DNA of 36,258 nucleotides from Bacteroidia bacterium (GTDB lineage Bacteria; Bacteroidota; Bacteroidia; B-17B0; Aurantibacillaceae): NCBI GenBank assembly GCA_026414605.1, contig JAOAIP010000047.1, positions 1 to 36,258 of the forward strand, read 5' to 3'. Shown piece by piece: positions 15,241 to 23,778 of this stretch (position 1 is its first letter; each line of letters starts with the position of its first letter). The notes under the pieces were generated by a model. It saw only the letters and a program-made list of their open reading frames with translations, ran no database searches and was not told where the DNA came from. The position numbers and the translations under genes were made by a program.

Positions 15241-17112
15241 TTATCTCTTAATTATCAAACTCTTTACTACCAACATTCCTGTGCTGAAATAGAACTTCAC
15301 CATATAAACCCCTTCGGCAAGGTCTGAAATATCTTGCAATTCACGAATAGGCAGTTCCTTCACTTGACCAAGGGTATTCACAATCTCAATCTTTTTTAAA
15401 TCATTGAAATCTTCTTCTGCCATTGAAATATGAAAGTGATCGGAAGTGGGGTTGGGGAAAATAAATAATGTATCATCTTCAAAGTGATGTTCAATTAAAT
15501 TAATATCGTTTTCTTGATCACTAAAATAAAAATTTAAGGAATCTTTGGGGATTTCTCTGTGATCCCAAGCAGTTTCACAAGTTGTAATAAATGCAAATAA
15601 ATCCCCCGTTTCATCAACTTCAAAGCCATCGTTAAATTCTATTTCCTCGGTAGCTGCATAAATAGCCATTCCTTTGCCCCACCATACTGGTGCTGATATT
15701 TTTATTATTTTTCCCGAATCGGTTCTTATAGTTCTTCCTGTTTCAATAATATTCATTAAAGACGAGGTTAAAAGATGAGGATTGTTTTGGGTCACTAAGT
15801 TATCTTTATTACAATCCGCTCTTATCCAAATTTTTAGGTATTCCATTTCTGCTGGGGATGAATTTTGAGCATCCGGTGGTTTAATGATATCCGTAGAAGG
15901 ATTTATATCAGTCATATCTCCATTGGACTTTAAAGAAGCTACATCAAAAATTAATTGTGAAGGAAATCCAATATGTGGAAAATGTACATTATAAGCCACC
16001 TTTCCTCCCTGCACTTGTTGCATTTGGTTATAATTACTTATTGGTTTTCTCCTAAAATTTTTTCGTCTTAGTAATTTCCCCCAATAATTTGACATATCAT
16101 AATACTTATTAGTTCGCCAGATTAAATTACTATTAAACCACCATTCAATTTTCCAATCATCATAAATTAGATCGAATTGATTAAAAGATTGATCTAATGC
16201 CACACCTGTATATCTTAAAACACCTTCAGCTCGTTTTTTATTATCAGGGGTAGAAAAGTAATTTGGATTCATTTGATACTTAGTGGAATGATATGTCATT
16301 CTTAAATTATAATTTGGTTTATATAAGTTGTACCAATTAGCTTCTAATGGGTCGCCAGGATTATAGTATTTTCCACTTTCAAAGATGTCTATTTCCTGAT
16401 AATTCCCAATTACTCCAAATAACCAAAAATCAGTAGTCAAAGCTGTCAATGGGGAACAAAATTTTATTTTAGATTGTATTCTAATATTTTTAGGGAAATT
16501 AAAATCAGTAATAATTTTACCCATCACATAATCAAAATGACGAGGAGAACAAGGGTAACAAGGATTTCCTACTGTTGTGGAATTTATTATTTCTGGGCCA
16601 TAGTAACTATAAAGTTTTGAAGGATCGGGATCATACTTTATATTTAATTTTAATTTTCCATTACTTAGAACTATTTGGCTATTGTCATAAACAATATTAG
16701 TGGACCCGTAATTCTTTCCCCATTTAATATAGTTGTAAAAACTTTGGTCAAGTGTAGAATATTCAAACTCATCATACCATAATAACAACCAATCACCTGG
16801 CACACTTGAAAAAGAAGTAATCGTGGTAAAATCATAATCTTCTGGACGACAAAATGAACTATATACATCATTCGATCCTGTAAATCCAATAGTTTGTTTA
16901 TCTGCATAAGAATAACTATAAAAAAAATAATCTCTACCACAACAACAATTTTTTTCCTCATTATATGGAGTTACAGGACAAGAACAATTTGAAGGAATAA
17001 AATAGGATTTACAATCCTCATTAAGACCGTCCGGGCACGGTACCTGAGTTTGACCTTTAATGAAATAACTTAAAATAGAATTTAAACAAAAAAATAGGAT
17101 TATTCTTCGCAT
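15241..17112 (-). CDS. Secreted GH16-like glycoside hydrolase with T9SS sorting domain
   Basis: A 623-residue exported protein. Residues 1-20 form a signal peptide. A Cys-rich stretch follows (about 26-60). A concanavalin-type domain (about 105-440) contains YQEIDIFESG, matching the GH16 catalytic pattern ExDxxE with Glu240, Asp242 and Glu245, preceded by WLLLWYDEFEYSTLD, typical of the GH16 start. It would cleave a beta-glucan or galactan; the substrate is unknown. The C-terminal ~75 residues, from IFPNPTSDHFHIS to the final LIIKR, are a type-A T9SS sorting domain, so the protein is exported by type IX secretion and probably surface-anchored. Its ATG overlaps the previous gene by 13 nt. It is the last gene of the three-gene insert. 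Confidence 0.8.
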   Translation of the reverse strand: MRRIILFFCLNSILSYFIKGQTQVPCPDGLNEDCKSYFIPSNCSCPVTPYNEEKNCCCGRDYFFYSYSYADKQTIGFTGSNDVYSSFCRPEDYDFTTITSFSSVPGDWLLLWYDEFEYSTLDQSFYNYIKWGKNYGSTNIVYDNSQIVLSNGKLKLNIKYDPDPSKLYSYYGPEIINSTTVGNPCYPCSPRHFDYVMGKIITDFNFPKNIRIQSKIKFCSPLTALTTDFWLFGVIGNYQEIDIFESGKYYNPGDPLEANWYNLYKPNYNLRMTYHSTKYQMNPNYFSTPDNKKRAEGVLRYTGVALDQSFNQFDLIYDDWKIEWWFNSNLIWRTNKYYDMSNYWGKLLRRKNFRRKPISNYNQMQQVQGGKVAYNVHFPHIGFPSQLIFDVASLKSNGDMTDINPSTDIIKPPDAQNSSPAEMEYLKIWIRADCNKDNLVTQNNPHLLTSSLMNIIETGRTIRTDSGKIIKISAPVWWGKGMAIYAATEEIEFNDGFEVDETGDLFAFITTCETAWDHREIPKDSLNFYFSDQENDINLIEHHFEDDTLFIFPNPTSDHFHISMAEEDFNDLKKIEIVNTLGQVKELPIRELQDISDLAEGVYMVKFYFSTGMLVVKSLIIKR

Positions 17113-18191
17113 ATTTTATAATTTTTAGATGCAAGTTTAGATTCAAGTATAAAATGATATCCTAAAGAAAACATAAATCTGGTATAGATATTAGGATATA
17201 CATTCATCTCAAAATAAAAGGGCTTGTATGCACTATATGGACAGCCTAAGCAACCATTGTTAGCATTATAATTTTCAATGTATTTGGGTTTAGATTTTAA
17301 ATAATAAGTTTGATAAAAGTTTGCCCAACTTATAGTAAACGAAATAGAATGGCGATTGGAGAATAAATAATTAAAATTAAGAATATACCGCACGAGCCCG
17401 TTGTAAATATCGTCAGCATTATATCTTTCAAAAATATTCATAATTGGATAAAATGGAAATAGAAACAAACAAATTTCATTAGAAGGTTTAAAAATTATTG
17501 GCCAATAATTATTAGAATATCCTCCGAATATTTCCTTATTTAGCAAAAAACTTGATTCAAGAATAAAATCCATTGAGAAATTTTTAGTTATTTGTTTTTT
17601 ATAACCTAATAAATAACCTAGACGTATAAAATCAAAGTTGTAAATTCTTTCGCCAAAGTATATTCGCATTGAATCGTGAACATTAATGTAAGAAATGTTT
17701 CTATCAACAAAATGCATCAGGTTGGTTAAAGCATTTTTTCTTCTATTTAGCCAATCATCATCCGTTCTTTTTGGGGGAGTTATAAAATCATAGAAAAACA
17801 TATTATACTGTTCATACCCGCTTGTTATTCCTAAAAACCAATTGGGATATTTTTTGAAATTAGTGAAATAACAAAGTAAGGTCCCTTTGCTATTTAACGC
17901 AAATAATTGCCCATTGCTATAAAATCCAGGATAAGGGATCTTGAAACCTGAGTAAAAAATATTTACAGATATTTGATGATATTTTATAAAATTATTTATT
18001 TTTTTTAATGTGTCTTTTCCGATTTCACTTTGGGTATCTTTTAATTTTACTTTTTCAAAGTTTTTGTTTTTGAATAAAGTGTCTTCTTGTGATATTAGAT
18101 AATAATTTAAAAACATCAATAAAATTAAAAAATTATTGCTTAAATAATTTAACGGTTCAAAGTATTTTAATATTAGTTTAAATTCTTTCAT
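17100..18191 (-). CDS. Predicted outer-membrane barrel protein, unknown function
   Basis: A 363-residue protein, not recognised. An N-terminal hydrophobic stretch (about 18-33, NNFLILLMFLNYYLIS) fits a signal peptide. The remainder is rich in Tyr, Phe and Asn with alternating strands (SVNIFYSGFKI, FDFIRLGYLLGYK, SISFTISWANFYQ) and a late FMFSLGYHFILESK, consistent with a small outer-membrane beta-barrel. It starts 5 nt after the tail-fibre-like gene and overlaps the GH16-like gene by 13 nt (ATGCGAAGAATAA), so the three are translationally coupled. A role in exporting or displaying its neighbours is possible but inferred only from gene order. Confidence 0.65.
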   Translation of the reverse strand: MKEFKLILKYFEPLNYLSNNFLILLMFLNYYLISQEDTLFKNKNFEKVKLKDTQSEIGKDTLKKINNFIKYHQISVNIFYSGFKIPYPGFYSNGQLFALNSKGTLLCYFTNFKKYPNWFLGITSGYEQYNMFFYDFITPPKRTDDDWLNRRKNALTNLMHFVDRNISYINVHDSMRIYFGERIYNFDFIRLGYLLGYKKQITKNFSMDFILESSFLLNKEIFGGYSNNYWPIIFKPSNEICLFLFPFYPIMNIFERYNADDIYNGLVRYILNFNYLFSNRHSISFTISWANFYQTYYLKSKPKYIENYNANNGCLGCPYSAYKPFYFEMNVYPNIYTRFMFSLGYHFILESKLASKNYKICEE

Positions 18192-18196
18192 TCCTT

Positions 18197-19783
18197 TTAT
18201 TTTGATTGTTTAATAAATTTTTCTAACTCACTAATTCTACTTTCTAATTGAAAAATGTACAAATATGCTTCTTCTAATTTTTTTACTAACACTACATTTA
18301 TTTCACCAATATCAATTCCTTCTTTTTCAACGATAGCCGCAGTTGGCACTTCTGGGAGATGCTTAAATTCAAATACATATTCTTTTAATTCTTTGAGGGG
18401 CATCAAACAATAATTTTTTTCAAATACATAATCACCCCATATACCAGGTTTTGTTGTTACAAAAAATTTTTTTGCAATAGCTTTCCCATCTATGCTAAGC
18501 ATAGCATCATGATGTACACCTGTACTTAGTGGTACTTCCTTTCCTATGTATACTTTCCCATCCCCTCTCACTCTAAAAACTGCCACATTGCTCGCATCTT
18601 TTACCGTCAGCATATTTTGCGTACCACTACTTGCTACCCACTCCGTTCGTGCATCGGAATATATCCTAAACTTCTCCACTCCATTCGTCTCACTGCTACT
18701 CGTGCTCGTATACTGCCCTATGCTTAACATCGGCACATACGTCTCTAAACTCCTTATCCACACTCGCCCATCTCCATATACTGCAAAGGTATTTCGTCCA
18801 TTATAACCATGTGTCGGTGCACTACTTCCATCATTCGTATTAAATACACAAAACTGTGGCGTATTTACTGTCCACGTCCTTGCCCTTATGTTCGCCACAT
18901 TCCCATGATTCGTGCTCTCTAAATTGATGTTATTCACTCCCTGCGTTCCCCAAGTAGGATCTCCTATCTCCACATGTTTCCGCATCCGAACAAAATCTCC
19001 AATATACACCTTACTGCCCGCCATTCCTCGCCAATCTGTGCCATTCCCAAACCCCCAACCAATATAAACTGGTCTCCCACACCAATAATTCAAATATAAT
19101 CCTGCATTCGGCAATGTTGTCCCTCCAACATCTATCATACCCGATCCACTCCACCAATCTGCCCACATCTTAATAGCACTATTGACTACCGGCGACCTCA
19201 CTGCACTGGCTATAAATCCACTGCTATATTGACCTCCTGTCCCAAAACTGGATGGATCTTCACATGGATCATAATCAATCGGTGGCACATCAATGGTATT
19301 ACTACCTGGTAGCGAAAGTGAACCGGCATTGATGAATGCAATTCTTGTCTTCATCCCACTCTGGGCTGAATCCATAATGGGTATTTCTTGATACCTCTTA
19401 AAAATACCTACTGCATTGGTATCCATCAAAATCCCACTCTTGGCAATCACCTTGCCACTCACTTCTACATTTCCACTTACTTTGGCATCTTGATGAACGC
19501 ATAAATCTTTAGCACTACACAAAGTATCTGTACGAACAATACCCGCAGAAACAGAATCTGCCTTGGTATAATTGGCTTCGGTAGTTTGTGCCTGAACTTT
19601 GGTGGCTTCTAATTTGATGGTAACCGTTGCCGAATCGGCTTGCAACTCGCTGACAGTAAAAGTATTCTGGGCTTTTATGGAAGTGATGGCTAACACACAA
19701 AACATTGTAAGCCCACGGGTGATAAGGTTTTTAGTGGTTTTTACCCCCCTATTAACAATTGTTAATAATGAATTTGGTTTCAT
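18197..19783 (-). CDS. Tail-fibre-like secreted surface protein
   Basis: A 528-residue protein. A long signal region (MKPNSLL... then MFCVLAITSIKAQ, ending near residue 39) precedes a repetitive beta-rich body (about 40-420) rich in Gly, Ser, Thr and Asn, with VSGNVEVSGKVIAKSGILM, FAVYGDGRVWI and FRVRGDGKVYIG steps like trimeric fibres. The last ~100 residues (from KKFFVTTKPGIWGDYVFEKNY through HLPEVPTAAIV and GIDIGEINVVLVKKLEEAY to a short coiled coil) match a C-terminal module common in Bacteroidota fibre-like proteins. The central coding strand (about 18540-19500) is visibly richer in G and C than both ends, suggesting module exchange. First gene of the insert. Confidence 0.75.
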   Translation of the reverse strand: MKPNSLLTIVNRGVKTTKNLITRGLTMFCVLAITSIKAQNTFTVSELQADSATVTIKLEATKVQAQTTEANYTKADSVSAGIVRTDTLCSAKDLCVHQDAKVSGNVEVSGKVIAKSGILMDTNAVGIFKRYQEIPIMDSAQSGMKTRIAFINAGSLSLPGSNTIDVPPIDYDPCEDPSSFGTGGQYSSGFIASAVRSPVVNSAIKMWADWWSGSGMIDVGGTTLPNAGLYLNYWCGRPVYIGWGFGNGTDWRGMAGSKVYIGDFVRMRKHVEIGDPTWGTQGVNNINLESTNHGNVANIRARTWTVNTPQFCVFNTNDGSSAPTHGYNGRNTFAVYGDGRVWIRSLETYVPMLSIGQYTSTSSSETNGVEKFRIYSDARTEWVASSGTQNMLTVKDASNVAVFRVRGDGKVYIGKEVPLSTGVHHDAMLSIDGKAIAKKFFVTTKPGIWGDYVFEKNYCLMPLKELKEYVFEFKHLPEVPTAAIVEKEGIDIGEINVVLVKKLEEAYLYIFQLESRISELEKFIKQSK

Positions 19784-19820
19784 ATAACAATTTTTAAGAT
19801 TTTTACGAAAATATAATGCA

Positions 19821-19828
19821 CAAAGTTA
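19821..19828 (-). promoter_or_regulatory. Promoter -7 box of the three-gene surface module
   Basis: Minus strand TAACTTTG is a perfect TAnnTTTG, 37 nt upstream of the ATG at 19783. It lies inside the direct-repeat boundaries, so the module carries its own promoter. No -33 TTG at normal spacing was seen. Confidence 0.55.
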
Positions 19829-19960
19829 GAAAATGTTACAAAAAATTTTTTTAAGTTATTGAAAGTCAAGGAGGAAAAATTATTCTTTAAAGTTTAGTGC
19901 ATTTAATGAATTTCATTTGTTTAGTATGTTTTATTTTCAATATTTCAAATTAACCATAAA

Positions 19961-20020
19961 TAACACAAGAAAAACTCCAACAAGTGCGTGAAGTATTAGG
20001 GTATCGTTGATTGGGTTTCG
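19961..20020. repeat. Direct repeat, right copy (displaced trpS tail)
   Basis: Near-identical to 15101-15160 at an offset of exactly 4860 bp. In the trpS frame it still reads ITQEKLQQVREVLGYR followed by TGA, but there is no gene body in front of it. It precedes the 3-hydroxyacyl-CoA dehydrogenase promoter. Confidence 0.93.
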
Positions 20021-20077
20021 TTACTAACAATTACTCCCTACTTCTTACATAGCATTTATCATTAAGTATTTAAATAG

Positions 20078-20085
20078 TATATTTG
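20078..20085 (+). promoter_or_regulatory. Promoter -7 box of the hydroxyacyl-CoA dehydrogenase operon
   Basis: TATATTTG, a perfect TAnnTTTG, 23 nt before the ATG at 20109. No -33 TTG was found. Confidence 0.6.
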
Positions 20086-20108
20086 CCAAAACTTAAAATT
20101 TAATTTTT

Positions 20109-21026
20109 ATGAAAATACAAAAAGTAGCAGTCATCGGAAGTGGTACAATGGGAAATGGTATTGCCCATGTTTTCGCTCAATATGGTTATGATGTTCATTT
20201 AATAGACATTAATGAAAATGCTTTACAAAAAGCATTACAGACCATTTCTAAAAACATGGATAGACAAATTGCCAAAGGACTTATTACTGAACAAGACAAA
20301 CAACAAGCCCTGCAAAGAATAAAGACCTTTACTTCTATTGAAAATGCTGTTACCGACAGAGATTTAGTAGTAGAAGCGGCTACTGAAAATCCTACTATCA
20401 AATTGGATATCTTCAAAAAATTAGATGGCTTAACTCCTTCGCACTGTATTTTAGCATCTAACACTTCGTCTATTTCTATTACAAAAATTGCTGCTGTTAC
20501 AAAGCGTCCTGAAAAAGTAATAGGAATGCACTTTATGAATCCTGTACCTGTGATGAAATTAGTTGAAATTATCAATGGATTCAAAACCTCTGAAGAAACC
20601 AATCAAATTATTACCAATACAGCAAAGAATCTTCAAAAAGTTCCTGTAACTGTCAATGATTTTCCGGGTTTTGTATCCAATAAAGTATTGATGCCTTTAA
20701 TTAACGAAGCCATTTACACACTTTATGAAGGAATTGCAGGTGTAGAAGAAATTGATACTATTATGAAATTAGGAATGGCGCATCCTATGGGACCTTTACA
20801 ATTGGCCGATTTTATTGGACTTGATGTTTGTTTATACATTATGCGCGTGTTGTACGAAGGATATGGTAATCCTAAATATGCTCCTTGTCCATTGCTTGTA
20901 AAGATGGTAGATTCAGGAAATCTTGGTGTAAAATCAGGAATGGGATTTTATGACTATTCAAATAAAGATAGCAAAGAATTGGTAGTTGCTCCACAATTCA
21001 AGAATAGAAAAAAAGAATTGATTTAA
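20109..21026 (+). CDS. 3-hydroxyacyl-CoA (3-hydroxybutyryl-CoA) dehydrogenase
   Basis: A 305-residue NAD(P)-dependent enzyme that interconverts 3-hydroxyacyl-CoA and 3-oxoacyl-CoA. The Rossmann motif is VAVIGSGTMGNGIAHVFAQ (7-25). The catalytic segment is GMHFMNPVPVMKLVEII (His in MHFMNPV) and NDFPGFVSNKVLMPLINEA, followed by the dimerising C-terminal helical domain (GMAHPMGPLQLADFIGLD). It is the short, single-function form. ldcA begins 3 nt after its stop, so the two form an operon. The thiolase at 24558-25739 catalyses the neighbouring step, though on a separate transcript. Confidence 0.93.
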   Translation: MKIQKVAVIGSGTMGNGIAHVFAQYGYDVHLIDINENALQKALQTISKNMDRQIAKGLITEQDKQQALQRIKTFTSIENAVTDRDLVVEAATENPTIKLDIFKKLDGLTPSHCILASNTSSISITKIAAVTKRPEKVIGMHFMNPVPVMKLVEIINGFKTSEETNQIITNTAKNLQKVPVTVNDFPGFVSNKVLMPLINEAIYTLYEGIAGVEEIDTIMKLGMAHPMGPLQLADFIGLDVCLYIMRVLYEGYGNPKYAPCPLLVKMVDSGNLGVKSGMGFYDYSNKDSKELVVAPQFKNRKKELI

Positions 21027-21029
21027 AGA

Positions 21030-21938
21030 ATGTCTTCTCTATTAGTTACGCCCCCTTTTTTAAAAAAAGGCGATACTATTGCCATTGCTGCTACTGCAAG
21101 AAAAGTAAGCCCTGAAGAAATACATTTTGCTATACAAGAAATTCAAAAACGAGGATACAACATTATATTAGCATCCAATATCTTTGAAAGTGAACATCAA
21201 TTTGCAGGCACTGACGAGGCCCGACAAAAGGGATTACAAGAATTGCTGGATAATCCAAATGTAAATGCTATATTCATTGCACGTGGGGGCTATGGAACAA
21301 TTCGTATTTTAGATTCACTTGATTTTACACAGTTTAAGAAAAATCCCAAATGGATTTGTGGTTTTAGCGATGTTACTGCATTACATTCTCATTTGTTTCA
21401 ATTAGGTTTTAAGAGCATTCATTCTACAATGCCTTTGTTATTTCATCAGTCAGAAATGGCTGTAAATTCTTTGTTTGATGTATTAGAAGGCAAAAAAATG
21501 CATTATCCATTAAATCCACATCCATTAAATAGAGAAGGTTTGGTAAAGGGCTTATTAGTGGGTGGAAACCTATCCGTTTTGTATGCTATTTCAGGAAGTG
21601 TATCACAAATTGATTATAGAAACAAAATTTTGTTTATAGAAGATATTGATGAATATCTTTATCACATTGATAGAATGATGATGTATTTCAAAAGATCGGG
21701 ATATTTAAGTCAATTAAAAGGATTGATAGTAGGCGGACTAACAGAAATGAAAGATAACAATATCCCTTTTGGAAAAACTGCTGAAGAAATTATTTATGAT
21801 GCTGTAAAAAACTACGATTATCCGGTGTGTTTTAATTTTCCATCAGGACATATAAGAGATAATTATGCATTTATTCACGGCGAAACAATAAAACTAAATG
21901 TGCAAAAAGATAAGGTGATAATAGTTAGTGATGAATAA
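21030..21938 (+). CDS. LD-carboxypeptidase, peptidase family S66
   Basis: A 302-residue enzyme of the LdcA type, which removes the terminal D-Ala from tetrapeptides during peptidoglycan recycling. The likely Ser-Glu-His triad is Ser113 in CGFSDVTALHSH, Glu204 in LFIEDIDEYLYHIDRM and His274 in FPSGHIRDN. Family landmarks FIARGGYGTIRILDSL and GGNLSVL are present. No signal peptide, so cytoplasmic. It follows the dehydrogenase by 3 nt, an operon pairing with no obvious metabolic link. Confidence 0.93.
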   Translation: MSSLLVTPPFLKKGDTIAIAATARKVSPEEIHFAIQEIQKRGYNIILASNIFESEHQFAGTDEARQKGLQELLDNPNVNAIFIARGGYGTIRILDSLDFTQFKKNPKWICGFSDVTALHSHLFQLGFKSIHSTMPLLFHQSEMAVNSLFDVLEGKKMHYPLNPHPLNREGLVKGLLVGGNLSVLYAISGSVSQIDYRNKILFIEDIDEYLYHIDRMMMYFKRSGYLSQLKGLIVGGLTEMKDNNIPFGKTAEEIIYDAVKNYDYPVCFNFPSGHIRDNYAFIHGETIKLNVQKDKVIIVSDE

Positions 21939-22006
21939 TTAATTGCAGTTGGCTTTAGACAATTTGTAATAACAAAAGTACAAAAGAAAAAAGTATATTT
22001 TATCTT

Positions 22007-22909
22007 TTACTTTCCTGCTACGGGGGCTTTTACATCAATGACTTCTAAGGTAAAAATAAGTGTTGAATAAGGTGGAATAGGACCTGCGGCTTGCTTTCCA
22101 TACGCAATAGATGAAGGTAAAATGATTTTTGCTTTAGTGCCCTTTTGCATCATTTGCAATGCTTCATCCCAACCAGGAATAACTTCACCTACTCCAACTG
22201 TAAATTCTATTGGTTCTTTTCCTTCTGATGAATCAAACACAGTACCATTGATGAGTTCTCCACGATAATGTACTTTAACTACACTATTAGGTGTTATTTT
22301 TTCACCTTTTCCTTTTTTCAGTTCAATATAATATAAGCCAGAGTTAGTGGGCTTCACAGCGATTTTATTTTCTGCAATATAAGCATCCAGTTTTTTAAGT
22401 TCTTCTTCTTTTAAGCGAGATAATTCTTCTTCTTGTTTGCGTTGATTTTCTTCCAATTCTTTTTTTGACTTAATATCCACTAATTTTATGTAAACATTCA
22501 AATGTTCTCCAGGACGAATAAAGGGTGGTAATTCATTCATTCTATTCGTTTTCAAGAAAAAGGAATCGGCACTAATAATAAAAGACGCACTATCGCCCTT
22601 GTGCATCAGTAAGATACCATCTTCTATGCTACCTTTGAAAGTAGGGGGCTGAAGCAGAAAACGAGCCACTCCACTGCCATCTCGGCTAACTTCTTTGCTA
22701 TTTACAATAGTTGAGTCATTGCTTTGTTTTTTAATAATATATTGAATAGCAATGCCATCTCCTACTTGAGGTTGAGGAGTAGTATCGTTTTTTACAAAGA
22801 ACTTATAATACAAACCATTTTCAGTTTGTTCATATCCTTTGAATTTGCTCTCTTTACAAGAGATGAAGAATAATCCTGAACCAGCAAGAAGTAATAGTGA
22901 TTTTTTCAT
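22007..22909 (-). CDS. FKBP-type peptidyl-prolyl isomerase lipoprotein
   Basis: A 300-residue lipoprotein. The signal MKKSLLLLAGSGLFFISC has the modified Cys at 18. An N-terminal FKBP-like domain (about 30-150, with VARFLLQPPTFKGSIEDGIL) is joined by a charged helix (KKELEENQRKQEEELSRLK) to a canonical FKBP domain (about 190-295). The latter has VKVHYRGELINGTVFDSS, VIPGWDEALQMM and IAYGKQAAGPIPPYSTLIF, including the conserved PGW and AYG. It probably folds or chaperones proteins in the periplasm. It is the last gene of a three-gene minus-strand operon and starts 5 nt after the second FKBP-like gene. Confidence 0.92.
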   Translation of the reverse strand: MKKSLLLLAGSGLFFISCKESKFKGYEQTENGLYYKFFVKNDTTPQPQVGDGIAIQYIIKKQSNDSTIVNSKEVSRDGSGVARFLLQPPTFKGSIEDGILLMHKGDSASFIISADSFFLKTNRMNELPPFIRPGEHLNVYIKLVDIKSKKELEENQRKQEEELSRLKEEELKKLDAYIAENKIAVKPTNSGLYYIELKKGKGEKITPNSVVKVHYRGELINGTVFDSSEGKEPIEFTVGVGEVIPGWDEALQMMQKGTKAKIILPSSIAYGKQAAGPIPPYSTLIFTLEVIDVKAPVAGK

Positions 22910-22914
22910 TGTTT

Positions 22915-23778
22915 TTATTTTAGTTGTAAAAGTTTTATTTCGTAAAGCAATGGCGTAAATGGAGGAATGGTCTTATTAAAACTACCACGCATTCCAAATG
23001 CAAGGGGCGAAGGTAAAACAATTTTTGCTGACTGCCCAACATCTAATCTTTTAATAACATAATTTAACCCTTCTATAAGTTGCAAACTATCATTGTAACG
23101 AATTCCTAAACTATCATTAAAATCAATCATTCGTCCATCCAAAAAATAGCCATAATAAGCCACGGTGGCTTCTTTTACATTTAATCTTTCCTTAAAACTT
23201 GGAATTGGCAATGGTTCTAACCATATTATTCCATTGCTATCTATTTGATGCAAAGGGCAATGCTTATTTAAAAAATTTTGAATAATTTTTTTCTCATCTT
23301 GTTGAAAAGTCAAAATTGCTTTGTCAGTAAAAGGATTAATTTTCTTTTTAATTTTAATAAAGCATTTAATAACACTGTCTTGCTTAATAAAATAAGGCGA
23401 TTCTGTGATATTAAAAATATCTTTTAGTACTAAAGATTTAGGTGCTATTATGAAAAAACTATCTTTTTCAGCAGCGTAATAAAATGGGAAGAAAAAGGTA
23501 TTTTCAAGCGTATCTTTTAATTGAATAAAAAATTTATCTGCCCCTTCGTGATGCGAACTCCAAAACACAGAATCTGATTGCGTTGTAAATTCTATATCCA
23601 GCCACAACCAATCCTCTTTTTGAAACATTTTAGTAGTGTCTTCAAAACTTATTAAATGCCACTCAACTCCTTTGTAAATAGAGGGAATAGAACGAATTTC
23701 TTTTTTATGACAAGAAATAAATACAATAACAAAAACTACAACTGCGTATTTAAATATTGAGGAAATGCCAAAATTCAT
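22915..23778 (-). CDS. Degenerate FKBP-like lipoprotein
   Basis: A 287-residue protein with a lipoprotein signal (KYAVVVFVIVFISC, Cys at 23). The N-terminal half is unrecognised but resembles the first half of the downstream FKBP lipoprotein in size. The C-terminal ~90 residues follow an FKBP plan (VAYYGYFLDGRMIDFND, KIVLPSPLAFGMRGSF, IPPFTPLLYEIKLLQL). The active-site PGW is replaced by LNYV, so isomerase activity is doubtful and a chaperone or scaffold role is more likely (inference). Its ATG lies 29 nt inside the preceding CBS gene, so translation is coupled. Confidence 0.8.
   Translation of the reverse strand: MNFGISSIFKYAVVVFVIVFISCHKKEIRSIPSIYKGVEWHLISFEDTTKMFQKEDWLWLDIEFTTQSDSVFWSSHHEGADKFFIQLKDTLENTFFFPFYYAAEKDSFFIIAPKSLVLKDIFNITESPYFIKQDSVIKCFIKIKKKINPFTDKAILTFQQDEKKIIQNFLNKHCPLHQIDSNGIIWLEPLPIPSFKERLNVKEATVAYYGYFLDGRMIDFNDSLGIRYNDSLQLIEGLNYVIKRLDVGQSAKIVLPSPLAFGMRGSFNKTIPPFTPLLYEIKLLQLK

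Noticed and set aside
17100-17112. Possible frameshift joining the barrel protein and the GH16-like gene
   Set aside because: The 13-nt overlap contains a proper ATG followed by a clean signal peptide, so these are two coupled genes.
19868-19881. AAGGAGGAAAAATT, a strong Shine-Dalgarno-like sequence
   Set aside because: No start codon or frame follows at a usable distance, and genes in this window do not use such sites.
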